The notes below the pieces were generated by a model. The model had not been told where the DNA came from. It worked only from the letters and a program-made list of their open reading frames with translations, and did not search any database. From the NCBI GenBank assembly GCA_021463345.1, contig JAJTYM010000038.1, positions 1 to 33,398 of the forward strand: DNA of 33,398 bases, given 5' to 3'. Source of the stretch: Pseudobdellovibrionaceae bacterium (lineage in GTDB: Bacteria > Bdellovibrionota > Bdellovibrionia > Bdellovibrionales > JAMPXM01). A program made the translations under genes and the position numbers. Of the stretch, positions 1 through 7,274 are shown in pieces; position 1 is the stretch's first letter; the number at the start of each line of letters is the position of its first letter.

Positions 1-204
1 CGTTCGCGCGAGCTTGGGGTCGGCGAGTTTCGCCGCGTCACGGCCGTTCAGCCCGCCGTCGAAAAGGCCCTGGCAAGACACGGCCTCGCGCGCGGCCGCC
101 GTCGCCCACGGGCTCAGGGCGATCGCCGCGAACGCCGCGCTGACGGCCAAAGACCTCCGCAGGGGCGAACTCTTCACGCTCAAATCCTTCCAAGCCGCGT
201 TCAT
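1..204 (-). CDS. Secreted protein, N-terminal fragment (runs off the left edge)
   Basis: On the minus strand an open frame of 68 codons runs from ATG at 204 to the window edge without a stop. It encodes a typical Sec signal peptide: basic residues near K11 and RR16-17, a hydrophobic Ala/Leu/Ile-rich stretch, and a likely signal peptidase I site after ATAAA. The ATG is preceded by AGAGGA with a 7-base gap, a good ribosome-binding site. The mature part begins with a Cys-containing, polar segment, but only about 30 residues are visible, so the family cannot be named. It is divergent from the VWA lipoprotein gene that starts at 629. The signal peptide and ribosome-binding site support a real gene; function is unknown. 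Confidence 0.6.
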   Translation of the reverse strand, partial: MNAAWKDLSVKSSPLRRSLAVSAAFAAIALSPWATAAAREAVSCQGLFDGGLNGRDAAKLADPKLART

Positions 205-338
205 CTCAAGGTCCTCTGATCCTGTTCGCTCCGGCGGGAGGCTTCACTGTCGACCGGCGGCTGTTTGGGAAGTCGACACCGTGCCTTTGCGTGGCACGGC
301 TTGCCCAGCCAGGTTCGATTCAGCCGGCTCGTTCCAGC

Positions 339-365
339 CAAATCGGGTCATTCACAGCCGATTTG
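339..365. repeat. Perfect 8-bp inverted repeat in divergent intergenic region
   Basis: CAAATCGG at 339-346 is matched by its exact reverse complement at 358-365, with an 11-base spacer. No T-tract follows on either strand, so a terminator is unlikely. The centre-to-centre distance of 19 bases and the divergent setting would suit a dimeric regulator, but no regulator is identified. Confidence 0.45.
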
Positions 366-458
366 CCCATCCTTCGCCCATCCGATGTTCAATAGGCATG
401 CCGACGAGACGGTTCGAACAAAGCGGTGGCGAGGGGATGGTGTCGGAGCGTGTTTTCG

Positions 459-487
459 GCTCTCTGTCGATGGGTTGAACAGAGAGC
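459..487. repeat. Perfect 9-bp inverted repeat in divergent intergenic region
   Basis: GCTCTCTGT at 459-467 and its exact reverse complement ACAGAGAGC at 479-487 flank an 11-base spacer. Neither side carries the T-run of an intrinsic terminator. It may be an operator or an RNA hairpin in the leader of the VWA gene at 629. Confidence 0.5.
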
Positions 488-628
488 TTGCTCGAAGGAT
501 ATGCTCCAGCGCGTTGGGATCACATGGAAAAGCGAAGGGCACGGGCTTTGAACGGCAGGCCGTTCGGAGTCGTCCGCCCGAGCTCATAGTGGCTTTGGGG
601 GGCCGTGCCCGAGAGCCGAGGAGCGCGT

Positions 629-2146
629 ATGAAAGCGATGACGAAAACCCAACTGATCATTGCTCTGGCCGTCGCGATGCCATTGTTGCAGAGCTGCGGC
701 AAGGCGCGCTACCAACAGGTGCGGACACCGCCCCCTCACGCCGCGCCCTCCGATATCCCGCCGGCGCGCGAGTCGATGGGGCCGATGACGGTGCGCCCGG
801 CCCAGGATTCGGCCCCGGCCGCGCCGCCCGCCGACGCGCACCAGGCTCCGCCGCCCAACGAGTCGGGCGAGCAGCCGTCGGTCATCGTGACGACGGCGGA
901 GCCTCCGAGATCGGTTCCGCCGTTGGCTCCCCCTGGTGAATGGATGGATCCGAGCCACTACAACTCGGCGCGCCGCTCTTCGTCGCCGCCGTCATGGTGC
1001 CCGCCGCACATCGAATGCTTCATCGGTGATTACACGCAACCGCGGGGTCTGGTGACCGGCAAACTCGACCTCGTCTTCGTCATCGATACCAGCGAGTCGA
1101 TTTTCAAAGAGCGCGCCTCCGCGGCCGCTGGCATCGACAGTTTCATGTCGGCTCTGCCGAGCGACGTCGATTACCGCATCGGGGTCGTGGCCGCCCATGG
1201 CGAGAGCACGGGCTTGGCCGGGGAAATGGTCCGCATCGGATCCGAGCCGGCGGTCTTGAGCTCGGGCGAAATGAGCCGCGAGCGGATGCGCCAGGCTTTG
1301 CACGCGAAACTCGTCGGTGTCCGTCAGGATGGCGAGGCCGACGGCGGCGAGCTCGGTCTGTACTCGCTCGATCGCGCGATCAGCGGCGACAAGCTGGCCA
1401 AGAACATGGCGTTGGGCATGTTCCGCCGCGATGCGGGCTTGGCGGTGGTCTTCCTGTCGGACGAAAACGACATCTGCTCGCTCGGCGAGTACCCACACGC
1501 GAAAAAGGACCCCAACGGGAAGGAAGTCCCCGCGTACAAGAAGTACTGCGAAGGCAGCGTCGACGCCGGCTCGGTTTACCGCAAGCTCATGCGCCTCAAA
1601 GCCGAAGGTTACGACGAACGGGTCGAGGCGGATGCCGTTTCCAAGCCCCTGTTGATGGCGGCGATCGTGTACACGGACCCCGCGACTGTCCCGGCGAAGG
1701 ACTCATCGGATAAATGGGCGGTGGAGAACGAGGTCGGCTACGGGTACCTCGACATCGTTGGCATGAACAACGGCATCACCGTCGACCTCGCTCAGGGGGA
1801 TATCCCCGGGGCGCTCGCCCGCATCGGTGGGGCCGTGCGGAGCAAGCTCTCGCTCAAGACCGAGTTCCTCATCCATGAAACGCGCGCGATCGACGCGGAA
1901 ACGATGTGCGTGCTCGTCGACGGCCACGAAGTCCCGTATGCGTTCGATGGCGCGCGCAGACAAATCAACCTCTCCACGGGCGGCGCGCCCGGATCGAAAA
2001 TCGAGATCTTCTACTGCGCGGAAAAGGGCGGCGGGCCGTCGGATGGACTGTTGGACGAAGCAGGCGGGCGCGGCGCTCGTCGCATCACGGATCCGTCGTT
2101 CATCGACCCACGCTGCGTGTCCGTCCGTCAGCGGCTGGCGCGATGA
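629..2146 (+). CDS. VWA-domain lipoprotein
   Basis: A 505-residue predicted outer-membrane or periplasmic lipoprotein. The N-terminus has a short basic region, a hydrophobic core and the lipobox LLQSC, so Cys23 would be lipidated. Residues about 24-130 form a Pro/Ala-rich, disordered-looking linker. A von Willebrand factor A fold follows: the strand LDLVFVIDTSES carries the metal-binding DxSxS motif (Asp153, Ser155, Ser157), and VVFLSDEND (Asp278) fits the later acidic MIDAS position. The start at 629 is preferred over a GTG at 605 because GAGGAG at 618-623 lies 5 bases upstream and the lipobox distance is then normal. VWA domains bind protein ligands through a divalent metal; the partner is unknown. 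The gene converges with the OmpA-family gene only 25 bases away, without an obvious terminator. Confidence 0.85.
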   Translation: MKAMTKTQLIIALAVAMPLLQSCGKARYQQVRTPPPHAAPSDIPPARESMGPMTVRPAQDSAPAAPPADAHQAPPPNESGEQPSVIVTTAEPPRSVPPLAPPGEWMDPSHYNSARRSSSPPSWCPPHIECFIGDYTQPRGLVTGKLDLVFVIDTSESIFKERASAAAGIDSFMSALPSDVDYRIGVVAAHGESTGLAGEMVRIGSEPAVLSSGEMSRERMRQALHAKLVGVRQDGEADGGELGLYSLDRAISGDKLAKNMALGMFRRDAGLAVVFLSDENDICSLGEYPHAKKDPNGKEVPAYKKYCEGSVDAGSVYRKLMRLKAEGYDERVEADAVSKPLLMAAIVYTDPATVPAKDSSDKWAVENEVGYGYLDIVGMNNGITVDLAQGDIPGALARIGGAVRSKLSLKTEFLIHETRAIDAETMCVLVDGHEVPYAFDGARRQINLSTGGAPGSKIEIFYCAEKGGGPSDGLLDEAGGRGARRITDPSFIDPRCVSVRQRLAR

Positions 2147-2171
2147 GGGTCGCCGGCCGCCGCCGCCCTCG

Positions 2172-3683
2172 TCAGCGCGGTTTTGGCTTCGGCGAGGCTT
2201 TGGGCTTCATCGGCCTCTTCGCCGGCGCCTCCTTGCGGGTCGAACCGCGTCTCCGGTCCTGCCCGTCGTCGACGGTCGCGTTGGAGACCGGCGGCGAATG
2301 GCTCGCTTCGGTGTTGAATTCGCGGGTGATCTTGAATTCGACGCGGCGATTGAGGGCGCGGCCTTGATAGTTGCCGTTGTCGGCGATCGGCACGCCTTCG
2401 CCGTAGCCGTGGGCGCCGATGCGGTCGGCGGGCAGATTGTGCCGCTCGACGAGGTAGCGCTTCACGCGCTGCGCGCGCCGCTGGCTGAGATCGAGGTTGT
2501 AGACGGCGCGCCCGATCGAGTCCGTATGCCCGGAAATGTCCATGCGCTTGAAGGCCGGCGGTTTCATCAGATAAACGGCCAGCTTGTCGAGCGTTTCCCT
2601 CGATGAATCCTCAAGCTCGTCGCTGTCGAATTTGAAGAGCACGTCGCGCACGACGAACGTCTCGATCGGCTCTTGCGGCGTCCGGGAGAACGGGTCCTCG
2701 TCGGCGCCCGCGGCCGGCTCGCTGCGGCGCACATCCGGGGCTTTCGAGAACACGGGGCCGAACGTGTAGTTGAGCCCGACGTACACGCGCCAATCGGGGG
2801 AGGCGTTGCCGTGTATGAGTTCCGTGCCGAAGCCCGCGTGCGCGGCGAGATTGGGGTTCACGTCGTGCTTGAGGCCGGCGAGCAGTTCGAGCGAACTCTG
2901 CTTGCGGTCGGTGTTGTAGTCGGTCGTCTCGGCCGGCACGGCGCCGAAGACTTCGCCGATGACCTTGGTGTCCCAGCCTTCGATCAGGTAATTGGCTGCC
3001 ACGGACGCGATGATTTGATCGCTGAACGGCTGGATGCCGATGCCGGGCAGGGGAGAACCGGGGTCGCGGATGCGGTAGCCGATATTGCCGCCGACGGTGA
3101 ACTTGCCGAGCGTTTGGTCGGCGGCGGCTTCGAGGTTGAGGGTAGGGCCGGCGTTTTGCCCCGTGAACGGGTTGTCGGTCGTCTGATTGAAGTTCGCGCT
3201 GGCGACGAGCGCGATGCCACCGGAGTCGTCGCCCCAAACGCGGTATTTGGTGTTGACGCGGACTTCGGTCAGGCCGTTCTCGGCGAACTGACCGCGCGCG
3301 CCCGTGTTGGAGTCGACGGATTGGGAGAGGATCTGAGGGAAACTGACTCCGGCGTCCCAGTTCTCGAGAATGCCGACGCCGAAGTTGAAGTCGGCGCCGA
3401 GGAGCGAATCGTTGAAATCCGCGCGTGACTGCCCGGCGTTGGCTTCCTGGTAAGGGAGCGTGTTGACAGCGTAGTTGAGGAAAAGGCCGAAATTGAATAT
3501 CCCGGGTTTCAATGTTTCCGAGGAATGGACTGTGACGAAGTCGAGTCCGTTGGTGACGGAGTTGAAATTCTGCGCGTCGCCGCCGACCACGTTGGCCCGG
3601 GCCGGCGGGGCGCTGAGCGCGGCGGCGAAAGACAGAAAAAGGACGGCCTGGGCCGCCGTGGGGATGCATCCGTTTGTTTTCAC
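2172..3683 (-). CDS. OmpA-family outer-membrane protein with large N-terminal barrel and basic tail
   Basis: A 503-residue protein with a signal peptide ending ARA before NVVGG. Residues about 30-320 are rich in alternating aromatic/Gly beta-strand patterns, fitting an outer-membrane barrel larger than the 8-strand OmpA barrel. Residues about 344-455 are an OmpA-like peptidoglycan-binding domain, shown by LFKFDSDEL, the diagnostic GHTDSIGRAVYNLDLSQRRA and the closing NRRVEFKI. The last 45 or so residues are a Lys/Arg/Pro-rich tail, unusual for the family. I chose GTG at 3683 because it places the signal peptide correctly; another GTG at 3731 adds 16 residues. No Shine-Dalgarno is visible, but a weak promoter sits just upstream (3690-3718). 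It likely anchors the outer membrane to peptidoglycan. Confidence 0.85.
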   Translation of the reverse strand: MKTNGCIPTAAQAVLFLSFAAALSAPPARANVVGGDAQNFNSVTNGLDFVTVHSSETLKPGIFNFGLFLNYAVNTLPYQEANAGQSRADFNDSLLGADFNFGVGILENWDAGVSFPQILSQSVDSNTGARGQFAENGLTEVRVNTKYRVWGDDSGGIALVASANFNQTTDNPFTGQNAGPTLNLEAAADQTLGKFTVGGNIGYRIRDPGSPLPGIGIQPFSDQIIASVAANYLIEGWDTKVIGEVFGAVPAETTDYNTDRKQSSLELLAGLKHDVNPNLAAHAGFGTELIHGNASPDWRVYVGLNYTFGPVFSKAPDVRRSEPAAGADEDPFSRTPQEPIETFVVRDVLFKFDSDELEDSSRETLDKLAVYLMKPPAFKRMDISGHTDSIGRAVYNLDLSQRRAQRVKRYLVERHNLPADRIGAHGYGEGVPIADNGNYQGRALNRRVEFKITREFNTEASHSPPVSNATVDDGQDRRRGSTRKEAPAKRPMKPKASPKPKPR

Positions 3684-3689
3684 GCCAAT

Positions 3690-3718
3690 AGTATGGAAAA
3701 GGCCGGCCGAGGACGCAA
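3690..3718 (-). promoter_or_regulatory. Putative leaderless promoter of the OmpA-family gene
   Basis: On the minus strand TTGCGT (3718-3713) and CATACT (3695-3690) are 17 bases apart, and the -10 ends 6 bases before the GTG at 3683. Initiation about 7 bases downstream of the -10 would fall on the start codon. The hexamers match consensus at 3 and 4 of 6 positions, so this is weak alone. Confidence 0.35.
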
Positions 3719-3808
3719 GGCCAGGTTCCACCGGGGGCGCTGCCGGCCGACGGCCTGTGAAGAGCCTCTCGATCCCGCTGAAGCGCCGTCAGGCGGCGGT
3801 GGCGTTCC

Positions 3809-3836
3809 CCGGAACGCGCCCCTCCGCGTGTTCCGG
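3809..3836 (-). terminator. GC-rich hairpin after the M28 peptidase gene
   Basis: A stem pairs CCGGAACGCG (3809-3818) with the downstream arm ending at 3836, with a 6-base loop and a 2-base bulge. It lies 18 bases past the peptidase stop codon. No T-run follows on the minus strand, so it may protect the 3' end or work with Rho rather than terminate by itself. Confidence 0.35.
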
Positions 3837-3853
3837 GCCGCCGAAAGCGATCC

Positions 3854-5116
3854 TCAGGGCGATCGCAAGGTCGAGTTCGCCAAGTCCAGGGCGAACGCGA
3901 CGGCGATCTTGGAGAACATCGCCGAGTGGCGGAAGTTCGACTCCTTGTTGATCACGTCGTTCTTGGTGTGGATGTCACGGTTGCTGCGGCGGAAGCTCGA
4001 CTCGAAAGGCATGAGGGCCGGATACCCCTGACGATGCCAGGACGCGTGGTCGGAACAGCCGTAGCCGCATTTGTCTTCCATGATCTTCGCTTTGATGTAC
4101 ATCTCGTTGAGCCCGCGGAAATACTCGCGCAGCCAGGCGCTCGTGAAATCGTTCATCGAGCCCAGCACGAATTCTCCGTCGCCGGGGAACAGCGTCATGT
4201 CGAGCTGGAGAACGCCGATGACGTCGGCTTTGTTCGACTTGTACGAACGAGCGATCTCGCCCGAGCCGAGCAGGCCCGACTCCTCGCCGGCGTACCAGAA
4301 GAACTCGATCGAGCGCTCGGGCTGCTCTCCCTTGGCCAGGATTCGCACCGCTTCGATGAGATTCGCCGAGCCCGACGCGTTGTCGTCGGCGCCGGGAGCG
4401 GCTTTGCCCGCGCCCAGCCAGTCCATCGCGATCGAGTCGAGGTGCCCGCCGAGGACGACGATTTCCGAGGGGCGCGACTTGCCCTCGATTCGCAGCCGGA
4501 TCGACTTCTGCGGCGTCGATTTGTGGTCGATGAGATCGATCTTGACCGGGAACTTCGCGCCCGCGGTGAGCTTCTTCAGGCGGTCGGCGACGGCCGGGAT
4601 GTGGTCGTTGGGCCGCGGGCCTTTGTTGTAGCGGGTCGGGAAAGAGGAAAGCCATTTCACCGTTTCGGCGAGGTTCTGCTCGCTCACTTGGGAGACGGCC
4701 GCCGTGACCGTTCGGTCGGCGGTCAGGGAGCGGCGAATCCGGAAGTCCGAACGCTCGAAACGCTCGTTCTTGATGTGCTGCGCGCGCAGCGAGCCGAAGA
4801 GCGAGGCGACCGATTCCCCTTGGATCGGCACCACTTCGTGCCCGCCGCAACGGCCCCACTCGTGGGCTTTGGCGGAGAGCCGTTCTTGCTCGGCCGGCGT
4901 GATGCGGGCGAACGCGACGCCCGTCATGTCGTCCGCCGCGAGGATTTTGATCCCCGTTTCGCGCAGGAGCCGTATGTCCGACAAGATCGGCATCGGTTGC
5001 GAGTCGCGCGGCATGAGGCCGCTGCCAGCGAGTTTTTGCCCGTGTCCCTGCGCGGCGAGCGGAGCCGCCGCGAGCAGAAGGATTGAGGCGAGTCGTCTTG
5101 AAACAGATCCGTTCAT
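3854..5116 (-). CDS. Secreted M28-family zinc aminopeptidase
   Basis: A 420-residue exported metallopeptidase of the bacterial leucyl aminopeptidase type, removing N-terminal residues from peptides with a two-zinc centre. A signal peptide (basic SRRL, hydrophobic ILLLAAAPLAAQ) is followed by a propeptide-like region to about residue 150. The catalytic domain shows all expected ligands: His225 in GGHLDS, bridging Asp244 in APGADDNASG, the general base pair Glu278-Glu279 in YAGEES, an Asp in LQLDMT near 306, and a His in DIHTKND. The spacing from Asp244 to Glu278 matches the Vibrio enzyme. CGYGCSDHASW gives the likely disulphide near the active site. The start at 5116 has GGAGGGG close upstream. 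Substrate preference is inferred from family. Confidence 0.9.
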   Translation of the reverse strand: MNGSVSRRLASILLLAAAPLAAQGHGQKLAGSGLMPRDSQPMPILSDIRLLRETGIKILAADDMTGVAFARITPAEQERLSAKAHEWGRCGGHEVVPIQGESVASLFGSLRAQHIKNERFERSDFRIRRSLTADRTVTAAVSQVSEQNLAETVKWLSSFPTRYNKGPRPNDHIPAVADRLKKLTAGAKFPVKIDLIDHKSTPQKSIRLRIEGKSRPSEIVVLGGHLDSIAMDWLGAGKAAPGADDNASGSANLIEAVRILAKGEQPERSIEFFWYAGEESGLLGSGEIARSYKSNKADVIGVLQLDMTLFPGDGEFVLGSMNDFTSAWLREYFRGLNEMYIKAKIMEDKCGYGCSDHASWHRQGYPALMPFESSFRRSNRDIHTKNDVINKESNFRHSAMFSKIAVAFALDLANSTLRSP

Positions 5117-5256
5117 AGTTCCCCTCCATCGTGAATCGTGGGGGGGAGCATCCCTCGCGACTCGACCGAAGGGCAATCATGAATCCCCCATGCGGCCGAA
5201 ATTTCGCGAGTGGTCGGGGAAACTATTTCAGATTCAAGGGACTGGTTTCGTTTTTT

Positions 5257-5273
5257 CTTATGGCGCCCATAAG
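5257..5273. repeat. Perfect 17-base palindrome between divergent genes
   Basis: CTTATGG-CGC-CCATAAG is a perfect 7-bp inverted repeat around a 3-base centre, in the intergenic region between the M28 peptidase (start 5116, minus) and the DOMON/NamZ pair (plus). A T6 run precedes it on the plus strand, the wrong side for a terminator of either gene. It is best read as a candidate protein-binding site. Confidence 0.5.
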
Positions 5274-5292
5274 CCGGGGCGGGAAAATCGCG

Positions 5293-5320
5293 TTAAAACA
5301 TGCGTTTGAGGGGGTATTCT
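5293..5320 (+). promoter_or_regulatory. Weak candidate promoter upstream of the DOMON gene
   Basis: TTAAAA (5293-5298) and TATTCT (5315-5320) are 16 bases apart, each matching 4 of 6 consensus positions. They lie 20 bases downstream of the 5257-5273 palindrome. A second candidate nearer the start codon (5390-5418) competes with it. Confidence 0.3.
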
Positions 5321-5389
5321 CGAGCGGGTGCTGAATGTTCCGCGGCCATGCTCGCGAGGCCTGGCGAGGTCCTGGCGCCATGAGGCTCC

Positions 5390-5418
5390 TTGTGCCGGAA
5401 GAACTCGTTCCCTATGCT
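5390..5418 (+). promoter_or_regulatory. Candidate leaderless promoter of the DOMON gene
   Basis: TTGTGC (5390-5395) and TATGCT (5413-5418) are separated by exactly 17 bases, and 6 bases separate the -10 from ATG at 5425. The match is 3/6 and 4/6. The placement repeats that seen before other genes of this window lacking a ribosome-binding site. Confidence 0.35.
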
Positions 5419-5424
5419 GGAGCC

Positions 5425-6012
5425 ATGCCGAATTCAAATCGCCTCGTTCTCGTCCCGCATCCGGTGCACCAGCCCGCGCCTCGATCGCGGTTGACCGCGG
5501 TGTTGTTCACGCAACGCGATTCGCACGCGCTCAGGCTCAACGCGCGCTTCGCCTACGAAGCGGCGCCCGGCGAGGCGTTGAAAGTCACGCCCTTGCGGGG
5601 TCCCGAGCCCACGCGCCAGGACGGGCTGTGGAAGGCCACGTGTTTCGAGCTTTTCCTGCAGCCCGAGGCCGCGGCGCCCAGCTATTGGGAGGTGAACTTC
5701 TCGCCGCTCGGGGATTGGAACGTCTACGCGCTCGATGGATACCGCGAGGGCTTGCACGAGGAACCGGCATTGGAAGACGTCCGTGCCGAAAGTTTCGAGG
5801 TGGACGACGACAGCCTCGTCTGTTCGTTCTCGTTCGAGGTGCCGGGGCCGGCGGGGCTGATCATGGGCCCGATGCGGCTGAGCGCGACGGCGGTCGTTGA
5901 AACCCTCGATGGGCGCAAGACGTATTGGGCGACGAAGCACGCGGGTGACAAGCCGGATTTCCACCGGTCCGAGAGCTTCGCCCATCTCTTGAGCGTGGGC
6001 GGCGACCGATGA
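5425..6012 (+). CDS. DOMON-like domain protein
   Basis: A 195-residue protein matching the DOMON-like (type 9 carbohydrate-binding-like) beta-sandwich family. The diagnostic region is KATCFELFLQPEAAAPSYWE followed by VNFSPLGDWNVYALDGYREG, then paired strands and the C-terminal TYWATKHAGDKPDFHRSESF. No signal peptide or membrane segment is visible, so a cytoplasmic location is likely. The start is uncertain: in-frame ATGs exist at 5335 and 5380, but the conserved part begins soon after 5425. GGAG lies only 2 bases from that ATG, so this may be a leaderless start. Its stop overlaps the NamZ start by 4 bases (ATGA), implying translational coupling and a shared role, perhaps in binding or processing muramyl sugars. 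The precise function is not known. Confidence 0.75.
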   Translation: MPNSNRLVLVPHPVHQPAPRSRLTAVLFTQRDSHALRLNARFAYEAAPGEALKVTPLRGPEPTRQDGLWKATCFELFLQPEAAAPSYWEVNFSPLGDWNVYALDGYREGLHEEPALEDVRAESFEVDDDSLVCSFSFEVPGPAGLIMGPMRLSATAVVETLDGRKTYWATKHAGDKPDFHRSESFAHLLSVGGDR

Positions 6013-7211
6013 AACTGGGACTCGACGCGCTTCTCGCCGATGACCGGCTTCTGGGCGAACTCAAGGGGAGGCGCGTGGCGCTTCTCGCGCATCCGGCCTC
6101 GATGAGTTCGGGCTTCGAGCACTCGGCCGACGCCCTTCACGCGGCGGGGGTGAACCTGACGGCGATGTTCGGCCCCCAGCACGGCATGCGCGGCGAAAAA
6201 CAGGATAACATGATGGAGAGCGAGGACTATCTCGATCCCCGGCTCCGCATCCCGGTTTACAGCCTGTACGGCGACGTGCGCCGGCCCGCGCCGAGAATGA
6301 TGGACGCGTTCGACGTCCTGCTCGTCGACCTGCAGGACGTCGGCACGCGCATCTACACGTTTCTGACGACGCTGCTCTATGTTTTGGAAGCGTGCGCGAA
6401 GCACAAAAAAACCGCCTGGGTGCTCGACCGCCCGAATCCGGCGGGCCGGCCCGTTGAAGGCTCGCGTCTCCAGCCCGGTTGGGTCAGCTTCGTGGGCGCG
6501 GCCGAGGGGTTGCCGATGCGCCACGGACTGACGCTCGGCGAGGCGGCCGGCTGGTTTCGCGCGACCCTCAAGCTCGACGTCGAGCTCAAAGTGGTGCGCA
6601 TGCAGGGCTACGACCCCGGGCGCGGGCCCGGGTACGGTTGGCCGTTGGGCGAGCTTTCCTGGGTGAATCCATCGCCGAACGCGTCGACGCTGTCGATGGC
6701 GCGTGCGTTCCCGGGCACCGTTCTGATCGAGGGAACGCATCTCTCCGAAGGGCGCGGCACCACGCGTCCGTTGGAAATCGTCGGTGCGCCCGATCTGGAC
6801 ATCTTCGAGGTCCTGCCTGAGATGCGCCGCCTGAACGAAGGCTGGCTCGGCGGTTGCCGGATCCGGCCGTGTTTCTTTCAGCCGACGTTCCAAAAGCACG
6901 AGGGCCGGATCTGCTCCGGCTTCCAGATCCATTGCGATGACGGCGCGTACGACCACGAGGCGTTCCGCCCGTACCGCTTGATCGGCCTTTGGCTCAAGGC
7001 GATCCGCAACCTGCGCCCTGATTACCGGATCTGGCGCGACTTCCATTACGAGTACGAAAAGGATCGCCTCGCATTCGACCTGATCAACGGCGGGCCCGGC
7101 CTGCGCGAATGGGTCGACGACCGCGCGGCCGAGCCGGGTGACCTCGAGGCGCGGCTCGCTCCCGACGAGGCCGCCTGGCGCGAAGCCCGCGCGCCGTTTT
7201 TGATCTATTGA
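6009..7211 (+). CDS. namZ: DUF1343 exo-beta-N-acetylmuramidase-like protein (NamZ family)
   Basis: A 400-residue member of the DUF1343 family, whose characterised member NamZ removes terminal N-acetylmuramic acid from peptidoglycan fragments. Family signatures appear in order: MFGPQHGMRGEKQDNM near 58, LLVDLQDVGTRIYTF near 110, VLDRPNPAGRPVEG near 145, PMRHGLTLGEAAGWF near 170, WVNPSPN near 220, and FPGTVLIEGTHLSEGRGTTR near 240. Unlike many secreted members it begins directly with MKLGLDALL and has no signal peptide, so it probably acts in the cytoplasm on imported muropeptides. The ATG overlaps the stop of the DOMON gene. The gene ends 63 bases from the convergent permease gene. Enzymatic assignment rests on family membership. 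Confidence 0.85.
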   Translation: MKLGLDALLADDRLLGELKGRRVALLAHPASMSSGFEHSADALHAAGVNLTAMFGPQHGMRGEKQDNMMESEDYLDPRLRIPVYSLYGDVRRPAPRMMDAFDVLLVDLQDVGTRIYTFLTTLLYVLEACAKHKKTAWVLDRPNPAGRPVEGSRLQPGWVSFVGAAEGLPMRHGLTLGEAAGWFRATLKLDVELKVVRMQGYDPGRGPGYGWPLGELSWVNPSPNASTLSMARAFPGTVLIEGTHLSEGRGTTRPLEIVGAPDLDIFEVLPEMRRLNEGWLGGCRIRPCFFQPTFQKHEGRICSGFQIHCDDGAYDHEAFRPYRLIGLWLKAIRNLRPDYRIWRDFHYEYEKDRLAFDLINGGPGLREWVDDRAAEPGDLEARLAPDEAAWREARAPFLIY

Positions 7212-7274
7212 CATCGCGTGCCTCCGATGAAAATGAATCTCATTCATGGCGCCTCATGGCTGACGCCCTGTCGA

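Larger units (their letters stand above)
205..628. other. Divergent intergenic region with two inverted repeats, no gene seen
   Basis: This 424-base stretch separates two divergently transcribed genes. Open frames crossing it have no ribosome-binding sites and no recognisable protein features, so I regard it as non-coding. It holds two perfect inverted repeats (339-365 and 459-487), each with an 11-base spacer, and a short hairpin at 280-298. No clear -35/-10 pair was identified for either flanking gene. Confidence 0.5.

Noticed and set aside
7233-7247. Inverted repeat ATGAAT-CTC-ATTCAT between namZ and the EamA gene
   Set aside because: Weak AT stem with no T-run on either strand; too short to call a terminator.
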